A stretch of 22,916 nt of DNA from an uncultured Lachnobacterium sp. (GCA_900550545.1 URSS01000042.1:1-22916); one strand, 5' to 3'. Positions 1 through 8,242 are shown, counted from the stretch's first letter. Notes: generated by a model not told the origin, from the letters alone. Made by a program: numbers and translations.

Positions 1-1
1 A

Positions 2-436
2 ATGACCATAGCAGTAGACTTTGACGGTACTATTGTTGAGCACAAGTATCCGGCAATCGGCAGGGAGTTGCCGTTTGCCATTGAGACATTGAAAAAATTG
101 CGTGACGAACATCACAGGTTGATTCTATGGACAGTGCGTGAAGGACGTCTGCTTGACGAGGCTCTTGCCTTTTGCCGTGATCGCGGTCTTGAATTTTATG
201 CCGTGAACCGCGACTATCCGGAGGAGGAGAAAGGGCGTAACAATCATTACTCACGCAAGCTCAAAGCCGATCTTTTTATAGATGACCGCAACTTGGGAGG
301 CCTTCCCGATTGGGGTACTATTTATGGAATGATTCATGACGGAACCACTTTTTCGGATTTGATACGTAGTGCCGGTGAATCTCCTGTTTCGGAGAATCTC
401 GGCAGAGGCCTTTTCTCGCGCCTGTTTGGCAGATGA
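2..436 (+). CDS. Small HAD-family hydrolase/phosphatase
   Basis: A 144-residue protein opening with the HAD motif I signature DFDGT (residues 6-10; Asp6 would be the nucleophile and Asp8 the acid/base). A motif II-like segment LWTVREGR lies near residues 42-49, and a C-terminal acidic pair, FIDDRN, near residues 92-97 fits the Mg-binding motif. The size is that of a bare Rossmann core without a large cap, so a small phosphatase acting on a sugar phosphate or similar substrate is likely; the substrate cannot be read from sequence. The ATG is the second base of the window, so an upstream start cannot be excluded, although the motif spacing suggests a complete N-terminus. It ends 25 nt before the export lipoprotein gene and is probably cotranscribed with it. 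The family call is secure; the role in capsule synthesis is inferred from position. Confidence 0.8.
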   Translation: MTIAVDFDGTIVEHKYPAIGRELPFAIETLKKLRDEHHRLILWTVREGRLLDEALAFCRDRGLEFYAVNRDYPEEEKGRNNHYSRKLKADLFIDDRNLGGLPDWGTIYGMIHDGTTFSDLIRSAGESPVSENLGRGLFSRLFGR

Positions 437-461
437 TTGAATAATAAATGAAAAAACTGAT

Positions 462-1262
462 ATGAAGACTTTAAAGAAACTATTATTGTTTGTTGTGGCG
501 TCCGCCTTGTTGGCAGGCTGCACCTCCTATAAAAATGTACCTTACATGCAGAATCCCGAGGTCGTGAACAGTTACAGGGAAGATCTTCCCCTTTATGATG
601 CAAAGATTATGCCGAAAGATCTGCTGAGTATAACTGTGAACACGAGTGACCCTCAGGCTGCCGCTCCTTTTAACCTGACGGTACAGACTCCTCTGAATGC
701 AGCCCTGACCAATATTAATACTACCACACAACCCACTCTCCAGCAGTACCTGGTAAATAACAAGGGTGAGATAGATTTCCCCGTTATCGGTCGTCTGAAG
801 GTAGGCGGCCTTACGAAAAACGAGGCGGAAGATTTGATCCGTGAGCAATTGCAGCCCTATCTGAAAGAGAGCCCTATCGTTACAGTCCGTATGGCAAATT
901 ACAAAATTTCGGTATTGGGAGAGGTGAACCGTCCGGGTACTTTTACCGTAGGAAATGAAAAGGTAAATATCCTTGAAGCCCTTGCCATGGCGGGAGATAT
1001 GACTGTTTATGGCGTCCGTGACAATGTGAAACTGATTCGTGAGGATGCAAAAGGCAAGCGTGAGATTATCAATTTGAATCTTAATAATGCAGAGCTGGTT
1101 GTATCTCCCTATTACTACCTGCGCCAGAACGATATCATCTATGTAACGCCCAATAAGACAAAAGCCAAGAACTCGGACATTGGCAGCAGCACCAGCATGT
1201 GGATCAGTGCTACATCCATTTTGGTATCTCTTGCAAGCCTTCTGGCAACCATCTTGAAATAA
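462..1262 (+). CDS. Wza-like polysaccharide export outer-membrane lipoprotein
   Basis: A 266-residue lipoprotein: the signal peptide ends in the lipobox LLAGC with the lipidated Cys at residue 20, so it is anchored in the outer membrane. A Poly_export (PF02563-like) domain runs from about residue 45 to 140 (MPKDLLSITVN, then GEIDFPVIGRLKVGGLT). It is followed by an SLBB-like domain (SVLGEVNRPGTF at about 150-161, then GDMTVYGVRDNVKLIR). The last 20 or so residues are hydrophobic (WISATSILVSLASLLATIL), matching the amphipathic C-terminal helix that forms the outer-membrane pore in Wza. In the Wzy-dependent pathway the oligomer is the exit channel for polymer, working with the Wzc-like protein encoded 37 nt downstream. 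It is shorter than E. coli Wza (about 380 residues), as is usual in Bacteroidetes, where one SLBB repeat is often missing. Confidence 0.93.
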   Translation: MKTLKKLLLFVVASALLAGCTSYKNVPYMQNPEVVNSYREDLPLYDAKIMPKDLLSITVNTSDPQAAAPFNLTVQTPLNAALTNINTTTQPTLQQYLVNNKGEIDFPVIGRLKVGGLTKNEAEDLIREQLQPYLKESPIVTVRMANYKISVLGEVNRPGTFTVGNEKVNILEALAMAGDMTVYGVRDNVKLIREDAKGKREIINLNLNNAELVVSPYYYLRQNDIIYVTPNKTKAKNSDIGSSTSMWISATSILVSLASLLATILK

Positions 1263-1299
1263 AACTCATAAATATAATTGTTGATTACAAACTGTTGAT

Positions 1300-3711
1300 A
1301 TGACTGACGAACAGAAGAACACCCCTTCGGGTACCGAGCAACGTGAGGAGAACGTTGATCTTTATGCCTTGTTTTTTAAATATTTTGCCTATTGGCCGTG
1401 GTTTGTAGCCAGTGTGCTGGTTTGTATTATATCTGCTTTCATCTATCTCCGCTATCAGGCCCCCGTCTATAATGTTGATGCGGCCGTACTCATCAAAGAA
1501 GGTGACAAGAAAAGTGGAAGCAGCAATAATCCTATGGGAGCCCTTCAGGATCTGGGTATGTTCTCCATGACTAACAATTTTGACAATGAGGTGGAAATCC
1601 TGAAGTCAAGAACCTTGATTAAAAAGGTGGTGAATCATTTGAATTTGTATATTTCAGTGGCTGAGGAACGTATGTTCGGCTATAACACTCCTTTATATAA
1701 GTCCACTCCGGTAAAAGTTTATATGACTCCTGAAGAGGCAGACAATCTGGAAGAAGGAGTCGAGCTTCATCTAAAATACACCATGAATGGAAAATTGGAT
1801 GTAAAAGTGGAATATATGCTTGACGAGGAGAAGCAGGAGGCTGAGGTAAGTTTTGACAGTATTCCGGCTGTTTTCCCCACTCCAGTAGGAGTTTTCAGTT
1901 TTACAAAGAATGACTCGGTCCCGCCTTTGGAAGAAGATATGAATCTGGTGGCATACGTTAATTCTCCTACAGATGTGACGGAAAGTTATGTAGAGAATTT
2001 GTCAGTGGAACCCACTTCGAAGACTACCACAATTGCTGCCATCAGCTTGCAGAATACGGTAAAGCAGCGCGGTATCGATTTCATCAATTGTTTGGTTGAC
2101 TTTTATAATCTGGACGCGAATGACGAGAAGAATGAAGTGGCTCAAAAATCTGCAGAGTTTATAGACGAACGTATTGGCATTATCAATCGGGAGTTAGGTA
2201 CTGCCGAAACGGAACTTGCCGATTTCAAGCAACGCTCCGGATTGACCGATTTGACCAGCGATGCCCGTCTGGCTTTGGAGGAGAGTTCGAAATATGAACA
2301 GCAGCTGACCGAGAATGCTACCCAGTTGAGACTGGTGGAGTCTTTGCGTAATTATGTGAACAACCCGAAGAATGCAAACGAGGTGATTCCCGCTAATGTA
2401 GGGTTGCAGGATCAGAATTTGGGTTCTATCATCAACCAATATAACACGATGCTGATCGAACGCAAGCGTTTGCTTCGTACCTCTTCCGAAAACAATCCTG
2501 CGGTAATCAATATCAATACGGGCATCGAGTCCATGCGGCACAATGTGCAGACTACCGTGAACAGTGTACTGAGAGGGTTGCAGATAGCGCAGTCCAACCT
2601 TGAACGTCAGGCACGGAAGTTTGAAGGCAGGATCAGCAGTGCGCCGCAGCAGGAGAAAGAATTTCTTACTATCTCCCGCCAGCAGGAAATCAAGGCGACC
2701 CTTTACATTATGTTGCTTCAGAAGCGTGAGGAAAACGCAATAACCCTGGCATCCACTGCTAATAACGGACGTATCATCAAAGCTGCTCTTCCTAGTAAAA
2801 AGCCGGTTTCTCCTAAGAAGATGGTTGTTATGTTGGCCGCTCTTGTATTGGGTATGGGTATTCCTGTAGGTCTTATTTATTTGAAGGATTTATTAAAATA
2901 TAAGATAGAGAATGCCGAGGATGTGGAGAAGATAACGGATGTTCCTATTTTGGGTGAACTTCCTTTAAGTAAGAAGCCGGAGAAAGGTGCCATTGTGGTT
3001 CAGGAGAATCAGAATGGTATGATGGAGGAGGCTTTTCGTGGTCTGCGTACCAATATGTTGTTCATGCTTGGTGCCAGTCAGAAAGTGGTGCTTTTTACAT
3101 CCACACAGCCGGGTGAAGGTAAATCTTTTATTGCTGGCAATACGGCAGTCAGTCTGGCCTATATGGGTAAGAAAGTTGTTATTGTGGGTTTGGATATCCG
3201 CAAGCCTGGGCTGAACAAGGTTTTTAATCTGTCCCATCGCACGGAAGGTATTACCAATTATTTGGCTGATCCCGAGCATACCAATCTTTTTGATATGATA
3301 CAACATTCGGATGTAAGTCCTAATCTTGATATTCTTCCGGGTGGTCCTATTCCTCCCAATCCTACAGAGTTGATGGCGCGTACGGTGCTGGAAGATGCAA
3401 TAGAGAAATTGAAAGAGCGTTACGATTACATTATTCTTGATACGGCTCCTATTGCTATTGTGACCGATACTGCTATTGCCAGTCGTGTGGCTGATATGTG
3501 CGTGTATGTGTGTCGTGCAGATGTTACTCCGAAGTTGGGGTATCAGTATATTAATGTGCTGCGGGATCAGAAGAAATTCGATAAATTGGCTACGGTTATT
3601 AATAGCATTGATTTGAATTCAAGAAAGAGTGGCTATGGGTATGGTCATAAGTATGGCTATGGATATGGTCATAAGTATGGTTACGGCTATGGATATGGTA
3701 TGAAAAAATAA
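1300..3711 (+). CDS. Wzc-like polysaccharide co-polymerase with BY-kinase domain
   Basis: An 803-residue inner-membrane protein. The first membrane helix is at residues 31-50 and the second at about 507-527; between them lies a large periplasmic Wzz-type domain with coiled-coil stretches (about 270-470). The cytoplasmic BY-kinase domain follows: Walker A PGEGKS (GEGKS at 605-609), Walker A' VGLDIRKPG (Asp632) and Walker B IILDTAP (Asp714). The C-terminus is a tyrosine cluster made of two YGYGHKYG units plus YGYGYG, nine Tyr in all, the expected autophosphorylation tail. In the Wzy pathway such proteins set chain length and couple synthesis to the Wza pore through cycles of tail phosphorylation. 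It follows the Wza gene closely and both are probably cotranscribed. Kinase and co-polymerase are fused in one chain, as in proteobacterial Wzc, rather than split as in Firmicutes. Confidence 0.95.
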   Translation: MTDEQKNTPSGTEQREENVDLYALFFKYFAYWPWFVASVLVCIISAFIYLRYQAPVYNVDAAVLIKEGDKKSGSSNNPMGALQDLGMFSMTNNFDNEVEILKSRTLIKKVVNHLNLYISVAEERMFGYNTPLYKSTPVKVYMTPEEADNLEEGVELHLKYTMNGKLDVKVEYMLDEEKQEAEVSFDSIPAVFPTPVGVFSFTKNDSVPPLEEDMNLVAYVNSPTDVTESYVENLSVEPTSKTTTIAAISLQNTVKQRGIDFINCLVDFYNLDANDEKNEVAQKSAEFIDERIGIINRELGTAETELADFKQRSGLTDLTSDARLALEESSKYEQQLTENATQLRLVESLRNYVNNPKNANEVIPANVGLQDQNLGSIINQYNTMLIERKRLLRTSSENNPAVININTGIESMRHNVQTTVNSVLRGLQIAQSNLERQARKFEGRISSAPQQEKEFLTISRQQEIKATLYIMLLQKREENAITLASTANNGRIIKAALPSKKPVSPKKMVVMLAALVLGMGIPVGLIYLKDLLKYKIENAEDVEKITDVPILGELPLSKKPEKGAIVVQENQNGMMEEAFRGLRTNMLFMLGASQKVVLFTSTQPGEGKSFIAGNTAVSLAYMGKKVVIVGLDIRKPGLNKVFNLSHRTEGITNYLADPEHTNLFDMIQHSDVSPNLDILPGGPIPPNPTELMARTVLEDAIEKLKERYDYIILDTAPIAIVTDTAIASRVADMCVYVCRADVTPKLGYQYINVLRDQKKFDKLATVINSIDLNSRKSGYGYGHKYGYGYGHKYGYGYGYGMKK
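3634..3699 (+). repeat. 24-bp tandem repeat encoding the Wzc tyrosine tail
   Basis: Two adjacent 24-bp units (3634-3657 and 3658-3681) differ at only two third-codon positions, and each encodes YGYGHKYG. A partial unit encoding YGYGYG follows (3682-3699). Length change by whole units would keep the reading frame and alter the number of phosphorylatable Tyr. Confidence 0.85.
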
Positions 3712-3715
3712 CAGG

Positions 3716-3738
3716 AGATCACTTTTATAATGTGATCT
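3716..3738 (+). other. Hairpin between wzc and the truncated transferase copy
   Basis: A perfect 7-bp inverted repeat, AGATCAC/GTGATCT, with a 9-nt A/T-rich loop lies just after the wzc stop codon. No T-run follows, so it is not a classic intrinsic terminator. It could be an mRNA processing or stability element that separates abundant export-gene mRNA from the sugar-specific genes. The pairing is seen; the function is a guess. Confidence 0.35.
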
Positions 3739-3755
3739 GATAATAACAACCTACC

Positions 3756-3948
3756 ATGAAAGACAAATTAGCATCCTACAACCACTTGATCGAGACCTTT
3801 GTGATTGTCACCGAGACCTTTCTTTGCGGTCTGCTATTCCTGCTTTTCAGCAAGCTGTCCAATGAGATGCAGTGGGATAGCCTGCAGGTTGGTGAAACCA
3901 CCGTTCTGCAAGTCATGCTTACACTGATGTTATGTTACGCCCTTTGCG
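3756..3948 (+). repeat. 193-bp direct repeat, left copy (partner 21301-21493)
   Basis: 192 of 193 bases are identical to 21301-21493, in the same orientation and offset by 17,545 bp. The two copies bracket the flippase, polymerase, glycosyltransferase, pyruvyltransferase and rhamnose genes. Confidence 0.95.
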
Positions 3949-3974
3949 TCGTAAGCACTCAATGGCTTCCTTGA
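3756..3974 (+). pseudogene. Truncated 5' copy of the initiating sugar-phosphate transferase gene
   Basis: The first 193 bp (3756-3948) match the start of the full-length transferase gene (21301-21493) with one mismatch: A at 3895 against G at 21440, giving Glu instead of Gly. Identity begins exactly at the ATG and stops abruptly after Leu-Cys, after which this copy runs eight unrelated codons to a stop. The 72-residue product would hold only the first two predicted membrane segments, with no central domain and no catalytic sugar-transferase domain, so it cannot be an active enzyme. It sits directly behind wzc. It is best read as a recombination scar left when the downstream sugar-specific block was inserted or exchanged. 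Expression of the short membrane peptide cannot be ruled out. Confidence 0.9.
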
Positions 3975-4432
3975 GCTTATAAAAAAGAAATATGACCTAA
4001 GTAAAAATAAAGATAGGCGGAAGTATATTTATGACATTTGGGACATTATAGGAAGTAAGTACTCAATTTAGGCAGGTACTCAATTTATAGCTATAAATTA
4101 AAAGGCTTATTTTCGCTGCAATCAAAATTTAAGAACTAAAGAATATCCGTGTGTCATTTTTAACAAGTGATTGTGAATTTGAAATGCTTAAAGGAGTTGT
4201 CACATCTAACGAAACGGCTTTCAAAACAGGCAAAAAAGACACATACCATTATTTGAATGATTTTCAAGAATAATTAGAGGATTTTTTTATATAGACCCCA
4301 TAAAAACAACTCGTTGGAATATGATAAGAAATGACTTTTTAACCACTGTAGAAAAGATTAATTGTCAAAATAAATAATAAAGTTAACATGTTAATTTGCA
4401 AATGAATTTATTCAAATACATGGTGACAAATA
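3975..4432 (+). other. 458-nt gap with decayed coding fragments
   Basis: No intact gene is visible. Two short open stretches without proper starts stand out. The first (3955-4068, stop at 4069) reads as a 38-residue Lys/Tyr-rich C-terminal-looking tail containing ELIKKKYDL and YIYDIWDIIG. The second (4133-4270, stop at 4271) encodes 46 residues including FLTSDCEFEMLKGVVTSNE. Both look like remnants of genes broken by rearrangement next to the transferase scar, but I recognise neither family. The final 150 nt before the flippase gene are very A/T-rich and may hold a promoter, although no clean TAnnTTTG box is present; TTAATTTG near 4390-4397 differs from it at one position. Confidence 0.45.
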
Positions 4433-5971
4433 ATGAAAAATCCGGCAGAAAACAATAAGCGTGTAGCCAAAAACACGTTGTTCCTTTATTTCCGTATGAT
4501 TCTTATCATGCTGGTTACCCTTTATACGTCAAGGGGCGTGCTGGCAGAATTGGGTATTGATGATTATGGCATTTACAATGTTGTAGGAGGAGTGGTTTTA
4601 ATGTTCTCTTTCCTGAACAGTTGCATGTCTACCGCTACACAGCGTTTTCTTACATTCGAGCTTGGTCGAGGTGATACGGACAAATTAAAAAATGTGTTTG
4701 CTGCAGCCTTAAACATCCATATAGCTATCGGTATTTTAATAATATTTCTGGCCGAAACGATTGGGCTTTGGTTTGTCAATGAAAAGCTGGTCATTCCTGA
4801 TAACAGGATTGCTGCAGCCAATTGGGTCTATCAGTTTTCCATATTGACTTTTTGCATCAACATCATTCAGGTGCCGTATAATGCAGTCTTAATTGCACAT
4901 GAAAAGATGAATGTATATGCGTACATAAGCATATTGGAAGCCTTATTGAAATTAGGCATAGTCTATTTGCTTGTAATTGTATCGGCGGATAAGCTTATTG
5001 TCTATGGAATGCTTGTCTTTGCTGTGCAATTGATTATACGGATTGTCTATCAGATGTATTGCAGGAGACATTATGAAGAGAGCAGGTTTAAACTGTTTTG
5101 GGATAAAGCTCTGTATCAACAAATGTCTGGCTTTGCCGGATGGAATCTGTTCGGCAGTGTGGCATGGCTCGTGCGTGATCAAGGGACCAATATTGTCCTC
5201 AATCTTTTTTTCGGTCCTGCAATTAATGCTGCTCGTGGGGTGGCATCCCAGGTCTCAAATGCCGTTATGGGGTTTATCTCTAATTTTCAAGTAGCATTAA
5301 ATCCCCAGATTACCAAGGATTATGCAACCGGAAATATAACCGGAATGGAACGGCTTTCTTATTTAGGGATAAAGTATTCTTTTCTGATATTGTTTATGAT
5401 GGCATTTCCTCTTTGCTTGAACATTGATTACGTGTTGCATTTATGGTTGGTCGATGTGCCTGACTATGCTGCTTTATTCATTATATTGATAATGATAGAT
5501 GCATTGTGTGGAACACTTTTTGGGACTCCTTTTATGACATCTTTGTCAGCAACGGGGTGGATACGGAACTACCAAATTGTTGTAAGTTGCATCATATTGT
5601 GCATTTTTCCGATCGGGTATATTGCATTGAAGTTCGGCTGTAGCGCATCATCGGTGTTTTATATTTCAATATTCTTCACACTCATTGCAGGTTTTGTTCG
5701 TTTTCTGTTCTGTCGGAGTCTGATTGGCTATTCATTGAAGAAACTTATAAAGGATGTTTTATCTCCTGTAGCCGGAGTGACGGTTCTTTCTTTGCCGTTG
5801 CCTGTTTTCATAAAATATCATTTCCTTGAAGCTCAAACTCTTGGTAATTTCATTTCACTATGTATAATTACCGCTATTGTCACTATGACCATTTCATGGT
5901 TTATCGGCTTGAAAAAGACTGAAAGGAATACGCTTATTTCCGTCGTAAAAAACAAACTTCATAAAAAATGA
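4433..5971 (+). CDS. Wzx-like flippase (MOP/MATE-type exporter)
   Basis: A 512-residue, strongly hydrophobic protein with about 12-14 predicted membrane segments. Its N-terminus matches Bacteroidales polysaccharide flippases: a basic leader, TLFLYFRMILIMLVTLYTSR at residues 15-34, then the GIDDYGIYNVVGG loop (41-53) and the STATQRFLTFELGRGD segment (66-81). This family moves the undecaprenyl-PP-linked repeat unit from the cytoplasmic to the periplasmic face of the inner membrane, before polymerisation by Wzy. It is the first intact gene after the transferase scar, and its stop overlaps the next start in ATGA, so it is translationally coupled to the FrhB-like gene. Wzx proteins are substrate-selective and diverse, so the sugar specificity cannot be read. 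Confidence 0.92.
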   Translation: MKNPAENNKRVAKNTLFLYFRMILIMLVTLYTSRGVLAELGIDDYGIYNVVGGVVLMFSFLNSCMSTATQRFLTFELGRGDTDKLKNVFAAALNIHIAIGILIIFLAETIGLWFVNEKLVIPDNRIAAANWVYQFSILTFCINIIQVPYNAVLIAHEKMNVYAYISILEALLKLGIVYLLVIVSADKLIVYGMLVFAVQLIIRIVYQMYCRRHYEESRFKLFWDKALYQQMSGFAGWNLFGSVAWLVRDQGTNIVLNLFFGPAINAARGVASQVSNAVMGFISNFQVALNPQITKDYATGNITGMERLSYLGIKYSFLILFMMAFPLCLNIDYVLHLWLVDVPDYAALFIILIMIDALCGTLFGTPFMTSLSATGWIRNYQIVVSCIILCIFPIGYIALKFGCSASSVFYISIFFTLIAGFVRFLFCRSLIGYSLKKLIKDVLSPVAGVTVLSLPLPVFIKYHFLEAQTLGNFISLCIITAIVTMTISWFIGLKKTERNTLISVVKNKLHKK

Positions 5972-7107
5972 AATTGATTTGTGAGAAAGAGTTATGTACG
6001 GGATGTGGACTGTGCGCCGCAAGGTGTCCCAAACATTGCATATCCCTGGTTGCTGAAGAATTGGGACATCTTTATCCGTCCGTTGATCAGAAGAAATGCA
6101 TTGATTGTGGGCTTTGTCAAAAAGCATGCCCATCGTTGCATGATACGGTATGTCTGTATCCGTCAGTGGCATACGCCGCATGGTCGAAAGACGAAGAAGA
6201 CTATAGAAGCAGCACTTCCGGCGGTATGGCTTCTGTATTGACTCATTATTTTTTAGCCAATGTAGGTATCGTTTATGGATGCACTGTAATACCGGGCATT
6301 GAAATTAAGCATATCCGCATAGATAATCTTAAAGATGCATATAAATTGAAAGGCTCTAAATATGTGCAAAGCAGTATCGTTGATGTCCTGTCACAAATTA
6401 GACAAGATGTAAAAGATGGAACAAACGTATTATTTATCGGGACACCTTGTCAAGTGACAGCTGTCAAGCGAATGTATGAGGAACAACCTGATAATCTTTT
6501 CTTGGTAGACCTTATTTGTCATGGGGTGCCTTCAAATAAATGGTTGGTTGACTATATAGCAAATACTCTCAAAATAAAAGCAGATAAAGTTTCTAGCATT
6601 GGTTTTCGGTTATTTGAAGCTTTTAGTCTATGTGTATATAATGATGATAGGTTGATTTATAAGTCCGGAAATCTATGGACACACCGTTATGAAGATTTAT
6701 ATTATAACACTTTTATTGACGGTTTTACCTATCGAGACAGTTGTTTTAATTGTCATTATGCCAAACCGGAAAGAGTATCTGATATAACTATCGGAGATTT
6801 TTGGGGATTGGGTAATGAAACTGACGATAATTATATTCCCAAACATCCGTATGGCATTTCCTGTGTTCTTCCTCTTACAGAAAAAGGTAAAAGACTCATT
6901 TCGATTGTAAAGGATAAGCTGAATATTTACGAACGTCCAGTTACGGAAGCCATAAACGGTAATGACCAGCTCAGATTTCCCAAAAAGAAAAATCTAAGAA
7001 TAAAGTTTTTTAGAAGAATCCATAAATACATAGGAGTAGATGCTGCCTACAAACTATGTGTTTGTGATAAGATTGTAAAATATAAGATTAGAAAAATAAT
7101 AAGATAG
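5968..7107 (+). CDS. FrhB-like iron-sulfur flavoprotein (F420 hydrogenase/dehydrogenase beta family), copy 1
   Basis: A 379-residue protein. Its N-terminus is a two-cluster ferredoxin domain with CxxCxxCxxxCP at Cys10/13/16/20 and at Cys44/47/50/54, suited to two [4Fe-4S] clusters. The FrhB/FdhB N- and C-terminal domains follow, with the signatures SSTSGG (81-86), GTPCQ (158-162), DLICHGVPS and CFNC (259-262), then DITIGDFWG. In methanogens this family moves electrons to or from coenzyme F420. Bacteroidales are not known to make F420, so another flavin-linked acceptor or donor is likely. The gene overlaps the flippase by 4 nt and is followed 12 nt later by a pyruvyltransferase gene. This pairing recurs in capsule loci and suggests a joint step, perhaps redox chemistry on the sugar or on the transferred group. 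The exact reaction is unknown. Confidence 0.88.
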   Translation: MKLICEKELCTGCGLCAARCPKHCISLVAEELGHLYPSVDQKKCIDCGLCQKACPSLHDTVCLYPSVAYAAWSKDEEDYRSSTSGGMASVLTHYFLANVGIVYGCTVIPGIEIKHIRIDNLKDAYKLKGSKYVQSSIVDVLSQIRQDVKDGTNVLFIGTPCQVTAVKRMYEEQPDNLFLVDLICHGVPSNKWLVDYIANTLKIKADKVSSIGFRLFEAFSLCVYNDDRLIYKSGNLWTHRYEDLYYNTFIDGFTYRDSCFNCHYAKPERVSDITIGDFWGLGNETDDNYIPKHPYGISCVLPLTEKGKRLISIVKDKLNIYERPVTEAINGNDQLRFPKKKNLRIKFFRRIHKYIGVDAAYKLCVCDKIVKYKIRKIIR

Positions 7108-7119
7108 TAGCATTATAAT

Positions 7120-8229
7120 ATGGAAAATAGAAAAAAGAAATGTGGTATCGTTACATTTCATAGCTCACATAATTACGGCTCTGTTCTACAGGCTTATGCC
7201 ATGGTAAGAGTCATGCAGAAAATGGGACTTGATGCAGAACTGATAGATTTTCGCCATCCCAGAACAACAGATATGTATGAGTGGAGACTATGGTCTACGT
7301 ATAAAAACTGGAAATGGAATTTGCGAGAATTGGTATTGCGTGGCTTATTCAGTTTTGGGAAAAAACGGGAACAGGTATTCTCTGATTTTATTGAAAATGT
7401 GCTGAAAAAATCCAAAAGGGTAAAAGATAAAAATGATATACCGGATATCTATGATATTTTAGTTTGTGGCTCGGATCAAATTTGGAATCCAAAGGCATCT
7501 GGTGAAAACGACCCTATATATTATCTTGATTTTGGCACGACTACTTGTAAATTCTCATACGCTGCGAGTTCCGGTTCGGTCAGATTTGGTGATGAAAATC
7601 CTGAACTGTTTAAAAAGTATTTGCAAAACTTGAAATCAATCGGTGTAAGGGAGCGATTTATGCAGGAATATATTAAAGAAGAATTGGGATTAGTATCAGA
7701 GATTAATCCGGATCCTACTTTTTTATTAAATGCCTCAGAGTGGTCAGAAATAGAAAAACCATATAAAGGATTACCTGATAATTATTTATTGATTTATACA
7801 ATAAAAAGACCGAAAGAGACGATAAATTTTGCGCATCAGGTTGCTGTTTCTTTAAATTTGCCAACTGTACAAATTTGCAATGATAGAGACTTGAACGCAT
7901 TAATGCATAAAGATGTTGATTATAGATTAATGAATGTTTCTCCACAACAATTTTTATGGCTGTTTCATCATGCTTCGTTTATCGTAACAAACACATTTCA
8001 TGGTAATATGTTTTCTGTGATTTACCGAAAAAACTTTGTTCATTATGGAATAAATTCAAGTGATACAAGAATCTCTACGTTACATGATGAAATAAGACTG
8101 AAAAACAAAATCGTTTCTTCATTCGAAATAGATCAAAGGATTATTGATTACAATTTAATAGAAGAAAATGTTGCATATTATTGTAAATGTGGATTGAATT
8201 TCATTCAAGCTAATATAAATGATGATTAA
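7120..8229 (+). CDS. Polysaccharide pyruvyl transferase family protein, copy 1
   Basis: A 369-residue protein of the PF04230 family. The N-terminal signature NYGSVLQAYA is at residues 18-27, and GSDQIWNP at 117-124. FSYAASSGS, then VRER and NPDPTFLL follow, with the C-terminal NTFHG motif centred on His294, a conserved and probably catalytic position. Proven members (CsaB, the yeast Pvg1 relative, WcaK-type proteins) transfer pyruvate from phosphoenolpyruvate to make a ketal on a sugar, adding negative charge to the polymer. Many family members in gut capsule loci are untested and could use another donor. It follows the FrhB-like gene by 12 nt, and an A/T-rich inverted repeat overlaps its stop codon. 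The family call is firm, the chemistry probable. Confidence 0.88.
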   Translation: MENRKKKCGIVTFHSSHNYGSVLQAYAMVRVMQKMGLDAELIDFRHPRTTDMYEWRLWSTYKNWKWNLRELVLRGLFSFGKKREQVFSDFIENVLKKSKRVKDKNDIPDIYDILVCGSDQIWNPKASGENDPIYYLDFGTTTCKFSYAASSGSVRFGDENPELFKKYLQNLKSIGVRERFMQEYIKEELGLVSEINPDPTFLLNASEWSEIEKPYKGLPDNYLLIYTIKRPKETINFAHQVAVSLNLPTVQICNDRDLNALMHKDVDYRLMNVSPQQFLWLFHHASFIVTNTFHGNMFSVIYRKNFVHYGINSSDTRISTLHDEIRLKNKIVSSFEIDQRIIDYNLIEENVAYYCKCGLNFIQANINDD

Positions 8230-8242
8230 ATCGTTTAATCAT
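8222..8242 (+). terminator. A/T-rich hairpin at the end of pyruvyltransferase copy 1
   Basis: A perfect 9-bp inverted repeat, ATGATTAAA/TTTAATCAT, with a 3-nt loop overlaps the TAA stop and is followed by ATCTTTTA. This resembles a weak intrinsic terminator or attenuator. Partial termination here would reduce expression of the polymerase and the genes after it. The stem is A/T-rich and weak, so a chance palindrome in A/T-rich DNA is possible. Confidence 0.35.

Noticed and set aside
3726..3734. TATAAT inside the hairpin after wzc as a sigma70-type promoter
   Set aside because: The Bacteroidetes primary sigma factor uses TAnnTTTG rather than TATAAT, and this stretch is the loop of an inverted repeat with no suitable -33 element.
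3756..3974. Reading the 72-residue frame as a functional small membrane protein
   Set aside because: It is a nearly identical copy of the first 64 codons of the transferase followed by unrelated codons to a chance stop, which fits a truncation scar far better.
5968..7107. Literal annotation of the FrhB-like proteins as coenzyme F420 hydrogenase subunits
   Set aside because: No other hydrogenase subunit is present, the context is polysaccharide synthesis, and Bacteroidales are not known to make F420. Only the protein family is supported, not the reaction; the same applies to 11541-12731.
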